51,655 bases of DNA, from positions 268,655 to 320,309 of the forward strand of contig NZ_PGTC01000029.1 in the NCBI RefSeq assembly GCF_002786295.1, given 5' to 3'. The first letter of the stretch is position 1; each line of letters starts with the position of its first letter. Both the position numbers and the translations under genes were made by a program. The notes under the pieces are model-generated. The model had not been told where the DNA came from, did not search any database, and saw only the letters and a list, made by a program, of their open reading frames with translations. The stretch comes from Pseudooceanicola marinus. GTDB lineage: Bacteria; Pseudomonadota; Alphaproteobacteria; Rhodobacterales; Rhodobacteraceae. Of this stretch, positions 8,315 through 17,197 are shown in pieces.

Positions 8315-9859
8315 ATGCCGGGGATCAGGGCTAAAGACGTCGGACGCGTTCGAGCGCGGTTACGTCGGGCCCTGTGCGGCCCGCAGCTGGTGGCCGTGCT
8401 GCCCGCGATCTGCCTGACCGCCTTCTGGGTCGCCGGGGAGGCGGCGCTGATCCTGACGGCCCTGCTGCTGCCGGTCTTCTACAGTTTCGCCGGGTCCGAC
8501 CCGGCGCCGCGCCCAGCGGGCAATCCGCGCGATCCGGTCACCGGCCTGCCCCTGCGCGACAGCCTGGAACGGACGCTGGACCATGCCCTGCAAGCGCGTG
8601 AGGGCGCCATCAGCAAGACCGCCTGCCTGCTGCTGCAACTGGACGACTTCGACGCCTATCGCGACCGCTACGGGCCCGCCGCCGCCGATGACGCTCAGTA
8701 TCGAATCGCCACGCGGCTGCGTGGCGCTCTGCGCGATGACGATACGCTCTGCCGTCTGGGCGAGGCCCGGTACGGCATCGCCGTGGGCCCCGTAACCCAG
8801 CTGGACCTGGAGGCGGCGATACAGCTGGCCTCGCGCCTGCAGGCCGCGGTGGAGGAACCGCTGTCGCTGGATGCGACCACGGTCTACCTCTCCTGTTCGA
8901 TCGGGTTCTGCCTGGGCACCCGCAGCCCGCAACCCAGCGGGGCCTCGCTGCTGACCGCGGCGGACACCGCCCTGCGCGAGGCCGGGCGGTTCGCCCCCTC
9001 GGCCATCCGCTCCTTCTCTGTCGACATGCAGGGACGTCGGCGGACGGGCCCCATTCCGGCGGATGAGATCGAGACGGCGATGGAGGCAGGCCAGATCCTA
9101 CCCTTCTTTCAGCCGCAGGTGTCGACCGATACCGGACTGGTCACCGGCTTCGAGGCGCTGGCGCGCTGGTGCCACCCGCAGCGCGGCATGATTTCCCCGG
9201 CGGAGTTCCTGCCGATGGTGCAGCAGGTCGGGCTGATGGAACGGCTGGGCGACCTGATGCTGGTGCAATCCCTGATCGCGCTGCGTCGCTGGGACGAGGC
9301 CGGGGTGAACGTGCCCCAGGTCGGCGTAAACTTCGCCAATGATGAGCTGATGAATCCCCAGCTGGTCGAGAAGATCCGCTGGCAGCTGGACCGCTATGGG
9401 CTGACGCCGGGGCGGCTGACGGTCGAGGTGCTGGAAACCGTGGTGGCCGCCTCCCCCGAAGATGTGATTTCACGCAATATCAACGGGCTGGCCAAGATGG
9501 GCTGCCGCATCGACCTGGATGATTTCGGCACCGGCCATGCCTCCATCTCCTCCATCCGACGCTTCTCGGTCGAGCGGCTGAAGATCGACCGCAGCTTCGT
9601 GATGAAGGTCGACCGCGACATCGAGCAACAGCGCATGGTGGCCGCGATCCTGACCATGGCCGAACGGCTGGGCCTGACGACCCTGGCCGAGGGGGTGGAG
9701 ACGCCGGGCGAACACGCGATGCTGGCGCAACTGGGGTGCGACCACGTCCAGGGGTATGAAATCGCCCGGCCGATGCCTTTCGACCAGACCACCGAATGGA
9801 TGCGCGCCTATCACGCCGGCCTGACCGAGGCGCCGAAGTTCGGCCGCCGAAGCGGCTGA
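8315..9859 (+). CDS. GGDEF-EAL domain protein, probable c-di-GMP phosphodiesterase
   Basis: A membrane-anchored c-di-GMP enzyme of 514 residues: one or two hydrophobic helices at about 23-59, a GGDEF-like domain at 73-230 and an EAL domain at 245-505. In the GGDEF domain the signature is replaced by GEARY (149-153), so cyclase activity is unlikely. The EAL domain keeps its catalytic set: E280 of EAL, N341, E371/E374 of EVLE, D402/D403 of DDFGTG, K423 of LKIDRSF, E459 of AEGVET and Q479 of QGYEIARP. The expected activity is hydrolysis of c-di-GMP to pGpG, with the GGDEF domain as a possible regulatory module. It starts 58 bases after ttcA and may share its transcript. Confidence 0.92.
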   Translation: MPGIRAKDVGRVRARLRRALCGPQLVAVLPAICLTAFWVAGEAALILTALLLPVFYSFAGSDPAPRPAGNPRDPVTGLPLRDSLERTLDHALQAREGAISKTACLLLQLDDFDAYRDRYGPAAADDAQYRIATRLRGALRDDDTLCRLGEARYGIAVGPVTQLDLEAAIQLASRLQAAVEEPLSLDATTVYLSCSIGFCLGTRSPQPSGASLLTAADTALREAGRFAPSAIRSFSVDMQGRRRTGPIPADEIETAMEAGQILPFFQPQVSTDTGLVTGFEALARWCHPQRGMISPAEFLPMVQQVGLMERLGDLMLVQSLIALRRWDEAGVNVPQVGVNFANDELMNPQLVEKIRWQLDRYGLTPGRLTVEVLETVVAASPEDVISRNINGLAKMGCRIDLDDFGTGHASISSIRRFSVERLKIDRSFVMKVDRDIEQQRMVAAILTMAERLGLTTLAEGVETPGEHAMLAQLGCDHVQGYEIARPMPFDQTTEWMRAYHAGLTEAPKFGRRSG

Positions 9860-10174
9860 CCAGCGCGCGCCAAGGCCCTACGTCTGCACCGGATCTGATC
9901 GCGCCCCTGCGTCGCATCAGCCGGGTGGATTGGCCTCAGCTCCCCCGTCAGAGCCGCGGCCACCCCCACAGAGGACCATGGCTCCGGTGCAGCCTCCCTC
10001 CCGACTGCCGCCAGATGACCCATCTGCCGCCCGCAACGCGCCGTTTCCCGCACACAACCCCGCGACCCTTGGCCCTGTAAAAGAGGGAAGCCCCTTGACC
10101 TTTGGCCCGGTGACAGGTTGAACGCCCAAGACCGAATTTCCGAATATTGCAACGACCAAGGGTGGCGCAGCGCG
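9860..10174 (+). other. Leader region upstream of yidC
   Basis: No credible gene in 315 bases. A -35-like TTGACC lies at 10095-10100, but 17 bases on the sequence is TTGAAC, a poor -10, so the yidC promoter is not settled. The last 60 bases are AT-richer than the surroundings. No tRNA or obvious small RNA fold was found. Confidence 0.35.
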
Positions 10175-12022
10175 ATGGACGATCAGAACAAGAACCTCAT
10201 CCTGGCCACGGTGCTCAGCTTCATCGTTGTCCTTGTCTGGTTCCTTCTTTTCCCGCCAGAGGAACAGGCCCCCGGCATCGAGACCGCCGAGGAGCAGACC
10301 CAGGTTGAGGGCACCGCGGGTGCGCCGACGACCAGCGGCAGCGCAGACGGCGCGCTTGGCCCGGGCGGCGACGGCGTCGCCACGGCCCAGACCGAGGCCC
10401 CCGCCGCCGAGGCAGAGGCCGAAGCGCCGCGCGTCACCATCGACACGCCCAGCCTGGCCGGTTCGATCTCGCTGGGCGGCGGCCGTATCGACGACCTTCA
10501 GCTGAAGGATTACCACGTCGAACTGTCCGACGACTCCCCCGAGGTCACCCTGCTGCGCCCGCAGAGCGAGCCCGAAGGCTACTACGCCCTTTACGGCTGG
10601 ATCGCCGGCACCAATGCCGACCCGGAGGCCGTGCCCGGCGCCGACACCCTGTGGTCGCTGGAAAGCGGCGATGTCCTGACGCCCGACACCCCCGTGACCC
10701 TGTCCTGGGACAACGGCCAGGGCCTGATCTTCCGCCAGACCTACAGCGTCGACGACAAGTTCATGTTCCAGGTCAGCCAGTCGGTGGAGAACACCAACGA
10801 CAGCGCCGTCAGCCTGCGCCCCTACGGCCTGCTGCGCCGCCACGGCGAACCCTCCGACCTGCAGAACTTCTTCGTCGTCCACGAAGGCCTGGTACGCATG
10901 TCCGACGGCGAGCTGGAAGAAGCCGGATACGATGACCTGGCCGACTACGACGTCGACCCCCGCGAAGGCACTCCGGCGGAACGCATCGACGTCGCCGAAA
11001 GCGGCTGGATCGGCTTCACCGACCACTACTGGATGGCGACGCTGATCCCCGGCGACCGCCCCTTCCGCTCGACCGCGAAATACTACCCCAGCCCCGACAT
11101 CTACCAGACCGAGACCGTGCTGGAGACCGTCGAGGCCGCACCCGGCGAGACCGTCTCGGTCGAAACGCAGCTGTTTGCCGGCGCCAAGGAAGGCGAGACG
11201 ATCAAGGATTACGAGGACGCCGGCGTCACCCGCTTCTTCGACTCGATCGACTGGGGCTGGTTCTTCTTCATCACCAAGCCGATCTTCTGGCTGATCCACT
11301 GGCTGCACAGCTTCATCGGCAACATGGGCTGGTCGATCATCGCGATGACCATCTTCCTGAAGGCCATCCTCTTCCCGCTGGCCTACAAATCCTATGCCTC
11401 CATGGCGAAGATGAAGGAACTGCAGCCGCGCATGGAAGAGCTGAAGGAGAAGGCGGGCGACGACCGCCAGAAGCTTCAGAAGGAGATGATGGAGCTCTAC
11501 AAGAAGGAAAAGGTGAACCCCGCCGCGGGCTGTCTGCCGATCCTTCTGCAGATCCCGATCTTCTTCTCGCTCTACAAGGTGATCTTCGTCACGCTTGAAC
11601 TGCGCCACCAGCCCTGGATCGGCTGGATCCGCGACCTCTCGGCGCCGGACCCCTCCTCGATCCTGAACCTGTTCGGTCTGCTGCCCTATGCCCCTCCGGG
11701 CCCGGAAAGCATCTTCGCCATCGCCAGCCTCGGTGTCCTGCCGATCCTGCTGGGCATCTCGATGTGGCTGCAGCAGAAACTGAACCCGGCGCCCGCCGAC
11801 CCCGCGCAGCAAATGATCTTTGCCTGGATGCCCTGGGTGTTCATGTTCATGCTGGGCAACTTCGCCAGCGGCCTGGTCCTCTACTGGATCACCAACAACA
11901 CGATCACCTTCATCCAGCAGTACACGATCATGCGGATTCACGGGTTCAAGCCCGACGTCTTCGGCAACATCAAATCGTCGTTCAGCCGGAAGAAGAAGGC
12001 CGAAGCAAAGGGCAAGAAGTAA
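10175..12022 (+). CDS. yidC: Membrane protein insertase YidC (Oxa1 family)
   Basis: YidC inserts and folds inner-membrane proteins, alone or with SecYEG. The protein starts MDDQNKNLILATVLSFIVVLVWFLLFP, giving the N-terminal transmembrane anchor, followed by a Pro/Ala/Glu-rich linker, the large periplasmic beta-sandwich domain, and the conserved C-terminal core from about residue 345 (IFWLIHWLHSFIGNMGWSII, LQPRMEELKEKAGDDRQKLQKEMMELYKKEKVNPAAGCLPILLQIPIFFSLYK). The last helix is LVLYWITNNTITFIQQYTIM and the tail is basic. The frame is open to 10118, but the ATG at 10175 gives the family start. At 615 residues it is normal for alphaproteobacteria. The next gene begins directly after its stop. 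Confidence 0.97.
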   Translation: MDDQNKNLILATVLSFIVVLVWFLLFPPEEQAPGIETAEEQTQVEGTAGAPTTSGSADGALGPGGDGVATAQTEAPAAEAEAEAPRVTIDTPSLAGSISLGGGRIDDLQLKDYHVELSDDSPEVTLLRPQSEPEGYYALYGWIAGTNADPEAVPGADTLWSLESGDVLTPDTPVTLSWDNGQGLIFRQTYSVDDKFMFQVSQSVENTNDSAVSLRPYGLLRRHGEPSDLQNFFVVHEGLVRMSDGELEEAGYDDLADYDVDPREGTPAERIDVAESGWIGFTDHYWMATLIPGDRPFRSTAKYYPSPDIYQTETVLETVEAAPGETVSVETQLFAGAKEGETIKDYEDAGVTRFFDSIDWGWFFFITKPIFWLIHWLHSFIGNMGWSIIAMTIFLKAILFPLAYKSYASMAKMKELQPRMEELKEKAGDDRQKLQKEMMELYKKEKVNPAAGCLPILLQIPIFFSLYKVIFVTLELRHQPWIGWIRDLSAPDPSSILNLFGLLPYAPPGPESIFAIASLGVLPILLGISMWLQQKLNPAPADPAQQMIFAWMPWVFMFMLGNFASGLVLYWITNNTITFIQQYTIMRIHGFKPDVFGNIKSSFSRKKKAEAKGKK

Positions 12023-12763
12023 ATGAGACGCGTCGCGCAGATCTGGCGGCACCCGATCAAGGGGATCGGGGCCGAGCCGCTGGAGAGCGCGGCCTTCTTG
12101 CCCGAACGGCCCCTGCCCGGTGACCGGGCCTGGGCCCTGCTGACCGGCCAGGCGCAGGATACCGGCGCCTGGCAATCCTGCCGCAACTTCGCGCGCGGCT
12201 GCTACGGTCCCCAGCTGATGGCGATCACCGCCCGCACGCTGGAAAATGGCCGCATCCACCTCAGTCACCCCACGGCGGGTGAGATCGAGGTTGATCCGGC
12301 CCGCGACGGCGCGGCGCTGTCGGCTTGGCTCGCCCCGCTTTGGCCCGCCGAGCGCCCTGCCCTGGGCGCGCTGATCGCGGCGCCCGCGGAGGGCATGTCG
12401 GACGCCAACTATGCCTGCGTCTCGATCCTGGGCCGCGCGTCGCTGGGCGCGCTATCCGAGGCCTGCGGCACGCCCCTGGATCCGCGCCGCTTCCGCGGCA
12501 ACATCTGGCTGTCGGGGCTGGAGCCCTGGGAAGAGCTGGACTGGCCCGGGCGCCGTATCCGTCTAGGCGATGTCGAACTGGACGTGGTGGAGCGGATCAC
12601 CCGCTGTCGCGCCACCCAGGTAAACCCCGAGACCGGCGAGGACGACGTGCAGACGCTGCGCACCCTGCGCCGGACCTGGGGCCATGTTGATTTCGGCGTG
12701 AAGGCGAAGGTGGTCACCCCCGGCACCATCGCCACCGACGCGCCGGTGGAGGTCCTGCTATGA
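12023..12763 (+). CDS. MOSC domain protein (246 aa)
   Basis: The N-terminal half matches the MOSC N-terminal beta-barrel (QIWRHPIKGIGAEPLESA, then LPGDRAWAL) and the C-terminal half the MOSC domain (DPRRFRGNIWLSG, LGDVELDVVERITRCRATQVNPETGEDD). MOSC proteins handle sulfur or molybdenum-cofactor chemistry; the conserved Cys in TRCRATQVNP is the presumed sulfur-carrying residue. The specific substrate is unknown. The ATG follows the yidC stop directly (TAAATG), and the gene overlaps engB by four bases, so yidC, this gene and engB form one operon. Confidence 0.9.
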   Translation: MRRVAQIWRHPIKGIGAEPLESAAFLPERPLPGDRAWALLTGQAQDTGAWQSCRNFARGCYGPQLMAITARTLENGRIHLSHPTAGEIEVDPARDGAALSAWLAPLWPAERPALGALIAAPAEGMSDANYACVSILGRASLGALSEACGTPLDPRRFRGNIWLSGLEPWEELDWPGRRIRLGDVELDVVERITRCRATQVNPETGEDDVQTLRTLRRTWGHVDFGVKAKVVTPGTIATDAPVEVLL

Positions 12764-13413
12764 CGCCCCTTCCCTTCCCCCTGGCCGAAGAGCCCGATGA
12801 CCACATGGCCGAAAAGGGCCGCCTGCTGTTTGCCGGACCGGTGGATTTCGTCAAGGGCGTGGTCGCCATGAACGGCCTGCCAGAGGCCGACCGGCTGGAG
12901 GTCTGCTTTGCCGGCCGTTCCAACGTGGGCAAATCCAGCCTGATCAACGCGCTGACCGGCCGCAAGGGCATCGCCCGCGCCTCGAACACACCGGGCCGGA
13001 CGCAGGAGATCAACTATTTCACCCTCGGCGAGGAACGCTACCTCGTCGACCTGCCGGGCTACGGCTATGCCAATGCGCCCCTGTCGGTGGTGGAGAAATG
13101 GCAGCGCCTGCTGAAACAGTACCTGCAGGGCCGCCAAACCCTGCGCCGCGCCTTCGTGCTGATCGATTCGCGCCACGGGGTGAAGGCCGTCGACGAGGAA
13201 ATCATGACCCTGCTCGACAGCGCTGCTGTGACCTTCCAGGTCGTCATGACCAAGGCGGACAAGGTGAAGGAAAAGGACCGGCAGAAGGTCCTCGACCAGG
13301 TGCGCGGCGCCCTGTCCAAGCATCCCGCCGCCTTCCCCGAGCTGGTGCTGACCTCTTCGGAGAAGGGCGACGGCATTTCCACGCTGCGCGCCATCATCGC
13401 CGGGCTGGACTGA
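12760..13413 (+). CDS. engB: Ribosome biogenesis GTP-binding protein YsxC/EngB
   Basis: A TRAFAC-class GTPase needed for 50S assembly in other bacteria. The G1 P-loop GRSNVGKSS spans residues 52-60, the G2 threonine follows in NTPGRTQEINYF, G3 is DLPGYGYA, G4 is TKADKVK and G5 is TSSEKGDG. At 217 residues it is normal for the family. The start overlaps the MOSC gene by ATGA; a second ATG at codon 16 (MAEKGRLL) is possible. It closes the yidC operon, and the next two genes are on the other strand. Confidence 0.96.
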   Translation: MTPLPFPLAEEPDDHMAEKGRLLFAGPVDFVKGVVAMNGLPEADRLEVCFAGRSNVGKSSLINALTGRKGIARASNTPGRTQEINYFTLGEERYLVDLPGYGYANAPLSVVEKWQRLLKQYLQGRQTLRRAFVLIDSRHGVKAVDEEIMTLLDSAAVTFQVVMTKADKVKEKDRQKVLDQVRGALSKHPAAFPELVLTSSEKGDGISTLRAIIAGLD

Positions 13414-13448
13414 GCCAGAGCGCGCAATCGCACCTCAGATGCTTCCCC

Positions 13449-14018
13449 TCAGAAGCGGTAGTTCAGCCGCCCGGTCAGGGTGTTCATGCTGAAGCTTTCG
13501 CCGGTGCCATCGAAATCCGACACCTGGTGGTGCAGCAGTTCCCCGCCTAGCGTCACGTGCTCCGTCAGGTGGGTTTCCGCCCCTGCCCCCAGCACGACGC
13601 CTGTATCGCTGCCGAACCTGCCCTGCATGTGCGCCAGTCCCGCCACGGCGTAGACATGGACCTCCTTGCGGACCATCCCGAGGCGCCCCTTCACCCGGGC
13701 GATCTTGTCCACCGGGCCTGCGGGACTGCCGATGTCGGTCTCCGCCAGGTCAAGCTCCACCCCGTAGGTGGTGGCGCCCCTCTGTTCCAAGTAACCGCCG
13801 TGAAGGCTGCGCAGCGCATCGCCGTCGGCCGAGGTCGCGACCCCAAGCGACGCGCCGAGATAGGCGCCGGTCCAATCGTCACCAAGTGGCTGGCCCCGTG
13901 CCGCGACCGCCGTGAGCAGAAGCACCGACAACGTGAGCGTCAGACGCCCCGCGGCGGTCCGGACGGCTTGCCCATCAAGGGCCGTGGTATGAGCGCGGTA
14001 CTGTTCCATCACGAACAC
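13449..14018 (-). CDS. Outer-membrane beta-barrel protein, porin family (189 aa)
   Basis: The C-terminus LTGRLNYRF ends in an aromatic residue, as outer-membrane barrels do. The body alternates short strands with the pattern DWTGAYLGASLG, TTYGVELDLAETD, HVYAVAGLAHMQG, VVLGAGAETHLTEHVTLGGELLHHQ, which closely parallels the neighbouring gene 14210-14800. An N-terminal hydrophobic stretch (LTLTLSVLLLTAVAARG) is a probable signal peptide, preceded by about 25 residues that may not be translated; the ATG at codon 5 is an alternative start. The function is unknown: an OmpA/Opa-like surface protein, apparently a diverged paralogue. Confidence 0.72.
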   Translation of the reverse strand: MFVMEQYRAHTTALDGQAVRTAAGRLTLTLSVLLLTAVAARGQPLGDDWTGAYLGASLGVATSADGDALRSLHGGYLEQRGATTYGVELDLAETDIGSPAGPVDKIARVKGRLGMVRKEVHVYAVAGLAHMQGRFGSDTGVVLGAGAETHLTEHVTLGGELLHHQVSDFDGTGESFSMNTLTGRLNYRF

Positions 14019-14153
14019 AACACGGCAGACGCACTAAAAGTTCATTGAAATCACGCCAGGCCCTGCCCGACGGCGGAACCTTGCCTGTCAGACTTTCTGA
14101 AAATGCGAGGTAAATTGCGGCTTTGCCTCCGGTCCGGCGCGGGGCCGGACATG

Positions 14154-14181
14154 AAAAAGGCCCGGGAGATCCCGGGCCTTT
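14154..14181 (-). terminator. Rho-independent terminator after the 14210-14800 barrel gene
   Basis: An 11-bp perfect stem (14156-14166 with 14171-14181, AAAGGCCCGGG) with the four-base loop AGAT. On the minus strand the stem runs into five T. It lies 28 bases past the stop of the beta-barrel gene. Confidence 0.85.
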
Positions 14182-14209
14182 CCAGAGTTTTGATCGCGGT
14201 CGGACCGGA

Positions 14210-14800
14210 TCAGAAGCGGTAGTTCACACGGGCCGCCAGGGTGCTGCCGTCGATGTCGACGCCAGTGTCGTCGAAGTCATCGAACTGGTGGTACAGGTAT
14301 TCGCCGCCGACGGTCACGTCGTCGGTCAGCTTGTAGTCTGCGCCAACGCCCAGGATCCAGCCGTTGTCGTCGCCCAGATCGGATTCGGCGTGCGCGGCAC
14401 CGGCGACACCGTAGACCAGGGTCTGACCGGCGTCGTAACCGGCGCGGACCTTCAGACGGGTGATCGAGTCGAGGTCAGTGCCGTTGAAGTCCAGATCGGT
14501 TGCGCTGTAGTCCAGTTCACCACCCAGCACGAAGGTGCCGAAGTCGTAGTCGTAACCGGCCTGAACACCGTAAACGGTGCCATCGGCACCTTCGCTGGCG
14601 GAACCCAGCTCGGCGTCGAGATCGCCATAGCCCAGCGAGGCACCGGCATAGGCGCCGGTCCAGTCGGAGCCCGAGAAGACCGGAGCCGGTGCGGGTGCGG
14701 GGACGACCGGGTCTGCGGGGGCTTGCTGGTAGGAGCCTGCAAAGGCGGGGGCGGCCACTGCGCTGACGGCCACTGCTGCGATCATGGTTTTGCGAAGCAT
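14210..14800 (-). CDS. Outer-membrane beta-barrel protein, porin family (196 aa)
   Basis: The mature protein is an eight-strand-type outer-membrane barrel: DWTGAYAGASLGYGD, TVYGVQAGYDYDFGTFVLGGELDYSATD, LKVRAGYDAGQTLVYGVAGAAHAESD, GWILGVGADYKLTDDVTVGGEYLYHQF, and a terminal AARVNYRF with C-terminal Phe. The signal peptide is MLRKTMIAAVAVSAVAAPAFAG, then a Pro/Ala linker (residues 27-40). The start ATG at 14800 has a strong ribosome-binding site (AAGGAG, eight-base spacing). The frame continues upstream to 14866, but that part is not credible. It has its own terminator. The family (Opa/OmpA-like, DUF-type porins) has no assigned transport role here. Confidence 0.88.
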   Translation of the reverse strand: MLRKTMIAAVAVSAVAAPAFAGSYQQAPADPVVPAPAPAPVFSGSDWTGAYAGASLGYGDLDAELGSASEGADGTVYGVQAGYDYDFGTFVLGGELDYSATDLDFNGTDLDSITRLKVRAGYDAGQTLVYGVAGAAHAESDLGDDNGWILGVGADYKLTDDVTVGGEYLYHQFDDFDDTGVDIDGSTLAARVNYRF

Positions 14801-15151
14801 TCTTTTTCTCCTTCGTTTCTTTTCAGGGCCGGTTGGGGATGACCGTCCCTGCTGAGACGCTCCCATCGGGCATGCGCCACGAACGCACCTCCGACAGAGG
14901 GCGCTCTCGCCGGATCAACACACCGAAACGGAGAAGAGTTCCAATCACATCGCATCAATGTCACGGGCGTCGGCCATCGGGCGCCGCCGGGACAGGGCTC
15001 CGAAGGCGATTCCCCGCCGCCTGCCACCCTGCCCTGCAAATTCCTTCGTGATCCCCCTTGAAACCTCTTCGTGTCGCGCAGTGGCGCGGGTCGGACTTGG
15101 CAGCGCGACGGGCAACGCGTATCAAGCGACGAAACCAAGGACGCCCGAGAC
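14801..15151. other. Divergent intergenic region, beta-barrel gene / argB
   Basis: No gene is supported in 351 bases. It must contain the promoters for the minus-strand barrel gene and for plus-strand argB. A TTGAAA at 15058-15063 is a possible argB -35, but no convincing -10 follows at normal spacing. The stretch 14935-14965 is AT-richer. Confidence 0.35.
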
Positions 15152-16018
15152 ATGAAGAAGCAGACCGCCATGAACCAAGACTGGATCGCCACCGCCCGCA
15201 CCCTGTCGGAGGCCCTGCCCTACCTTCAGCGCTACGAAGGTGCCATCGTGGTGGTGAAATTCGGCGGCCATGCCATGACCGATGCTGACGGGCTGGAGAA
15301 TTTCGCCCGCGACATCGTGCTGATGCGGCAGGTCGGCGTGAACCCGGTGATCGTCCATGGCGGCGGCCCGATGATCAACGAGATGCTGGACAAGCTGCAG
15401 GTGAAATCCGAGTTCGTCCGTGGCAAGCGGGTCACCGACCAGGCCACAATGGACGTCGTAGAGATGGTGCTGTCGGGTCAGGTGAACAAGCGGATCGTCC
15501 AGGCGATCAACGCCCAGGGTGGCAAGGGCGTGGGCCTGTCCGGCAAGGATGCCAACCTGATGGTCTGTCGCCAGGACGATCCGGAACTGGGCCTGGTCGG
15601 CACCCCGGACGAGATGGACACGACGATCCTGCACTCGATGTTCCGCAGCGACATCATCCCGGTCATCGCCCCCATCGGCATGGGCCGGGAGGGCCAGACC
15701 TTCAACGTCAACGGCGACACCGCCGCCGGCGCCATCGCGGGGGCGCTGCGCGCCGACCGGCTGCTGCTGCTGACCGACGTGGCGGGGGTGAAGGACGGCT
15801 CGGGCGAGGTGGTCACCGCGCTGACCGCCCAGCAGATTCGCGACATGACCGCAGATGGCACCATCGCGGGCGGCATGATTCCCAAGACCCAGACGGCGCT
15901 GGATGCGATCGAACGCGGCGTGCGCGCGGTGGTCATCCTGGACGGGCGCGCCCCCAATGCCGTGCTGCTGGAGCTGTTCACCGAACACGGGGCCGGCTCC
16001 CTGATCCGTGCCAGCTGA
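15152..16018 (+). CDS. argB: N-acetylglutamate kinase
   Basis: Catalyses ATP-dependent phosphorylation of N-acetyl-L-glutamate, the second step of arginine synthesis. Family motifs are [10 protein letters not shown] (phosphate binding), [14 protein letters not shown] (glycine-rich acyl-binding loop), [37 protein letters not shown] and [11 protein letters not shown], ending with [18 protein letters not shown]. The N-terminal extension typical of arginine-feedback-inhibited hexameric enzymes is present ([22 protein letters not shown]), so inhibition by arginine is likely. The ATG at 15152 follows an AAGGA site; the ATG at 15170 is an alternative. The next gene begins at a GTG overlapping its end. 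Confidence 0.97.
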   Translation: MKKQTAMNQDWIATARTLSEALPYLQRYEGAIVVVKFGGHAMTDADGLENFARDIVLMRQVGVNPVIVHGGGPMINEMLDKLQVKSEFVRGKRVTDQATMDVVEMVLSGQVNKRIVQAINAQGGKGVGLSGKDANLMVCRQDDPELGLVGTPDEMDTTILHSMFRSDIIPVIAPIGMGREGQTFNVNGDTAAGAIAGALRADRLLLLTDVAGVKDGSGEVVTALTAQQIRDMTADGTIAGGMIPKTQTALDAIERGVRAVVILDGRAPNAVLLELFTEHGAGSLIRAS

Positions 16019-16691
16019 GGCACCACCGGATCTCGACAGACTGGAACGGGCCGCGCAGGCCCGCCAGCTGACGATTTCCTGCGGCCTGGACGCCCGGGCC
16101 TGTGCCGTCCGCGACGACCTGCCCGGGGGCACGCGCAGCCTGCTGCTGCTGTCGCCCCATGAACCGGCGTTCTGGCCCGCCTTCACCGACAGCCCGGAAT
16201 GGCAGGACGGCGCGCCGGACCCCATGGACCGCTGGTCGACCCGCGTGATCGGCGCCTGGGCAGAGGAGATCGACGCGATCCCCCTCTACCCCTTCGGCGG
16301 CCCGCCCTTCGCCCCCTTCCTCGCCTGGGCGCTGGCCAGCGGGCGGGTCCACAGCTCCCCCATCGGGCTGCTTGTGCATCGCGGGATGGGCCTTCTGACC
16401 TCCTTCCGGGGCGCCCTGGCCCTGCCTTGGGACGTCACCGTGCCGCCGCCCCTGTCCTCCCCCTGCGATGGCTGCGCCGCACACTGCCGCGACGCCTGCC
16501 CCGTCGGCGCCCTGGGGCGCGCGGGCGGCTACGACGTGCCCGCCTGCAAGGACCACCTGCGCCAGCCCGAGGGCGCCCCCTGCCTGACGGCGGGCTGCCT
16601 GGCACGGCGTGCTTGCCCGGCGGGCGTCGGCCATGGCAGGATCGCGGCACATTCCGCCTATCACATGCGGCAATTCCTGGGGGATACGTGA
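16008..16691 (+). CDS. Ferredoxin-like 4Fe-4S protein (227 aa)
   Basis: The C-terminal half carries a cysteine-rich cluster motif [19 protein letters not shown] followed by PACKDHL and a second set [16 protein letters not shown], resembling the Fe-S region of epoxyqueuosine reductase-like proteins. The N-terminal half (about 1-130) is a predicted soluble alpha/beta region without a motif I recognise. It starts at GTG 16008 inside the end of argB (11-base overlap) and overlaps the next gene by GTGA, so it is translationally coupled on both sides. It is a candidate electron-transfer or maturation protein; the substrate is unknown. It lacks the full length of QueG. Confidence 0.78.
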   Translation: MPAEAPPDLDRLERAAQARQLTISCGLDARACAVRDDLPGGTRSLLLLSPHEPAFWPAFTDSPEWQDGAPDPMDRWSTRVIGAWAEEIDAIPLYPFGGPPFAPFLAWALASGRVHSSPIGLLVHRGMGLLTSFRGALALPWDVTVPPPLSSPCDGCAAHCRDACPVGALGRAGGYDVPACKDHLRQPEGAPCLTAGCLARRACPAGVGHGRIAAHSAYHMRQFLGDT

Positions 16692-17197
16692 CAGAGCAAG
16701 AGCCGCGCCGGCGCCTGATCCTGATGCGGCATGCGAAATCCGCCTGGGACGATCCTGCCCTGTCCGATCACGCCCGCCCCTTGAACCGGCGCGGTCAGCG
16801 CAGCGCCGAGGCGCTTGGGCAATGGCTTGTCGAACGAGGGCACCTGCCCGACCAGGCGCTGGTGTCGGACGCCAAACGCACGCAGGAGACCTTTGCCGGC
16901 CTGCACCTCGACATCGCACCGGATCTCGATTCGGACCTCTACCTGGCGGAGCCGCCCCGGCTGCTGTCCGCCCTGCAGGCGGCCCAGGGCCACTGTGTCC
17001 TGCTGATCGCGCATAATCCCGGAATCGCCGCGCTGGCCGAGGCGCTTCTGGCCGACCCAGTGCCCCATCCGCGGTTCATCGACTACCCCACCGGGGCGAC
17101 GCTGGTCGCGGATTTCCCCATCGACAGCTGGCGCGATCTGGAACCGCACACGGGCCGCGCCGCGGATTTCATCACCCCGAGAGAGCTGACCGACTGA
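16688..17197 (+). CDS. SixA-like histidine phosphatase (169 aa)
   Basis: The RHG-type motif is LILMRHAKSAWDD, with the nucleophilic His at residue 15, and the second catalytic His lies in VLLIAHNPGIAAL. This matches the small SixA branch of the histidine phosphatase superfamily, which dephosphorylates phosphohistidine in phosphorelay or phosphotransferase proteins. The GTG start overlaps the preceding stop (GTGA), and no better start lies upstream. The actual target is not shown by the context: an arginine biosynthesis gene and an Fe-S protein. Translation ends at a long intergenic region. Confidence 0.87.
   Translation: MTEQEPRRRLILMRHAKSAWDDPALSDHARPLNRRGQRSAEALGQWLVERGHLPDQALVSDAKRTQETFAGLHLDIAPDLDSDLYLAEPPRLLSALQAAQGHCVLLIAHNPGIAALAEALLADPVPHPRFIDYPTGATLVADFPIDSWRDLEPHTGRAADFITPRELTD

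Noticed and set aside
9917..12268. 783-codon minus-strand open frame over yidC
   Set aside because: Antisense shadow of yidC in GC-rich DNA; composition is Asp/Gly/Gln-rich with no motifs.
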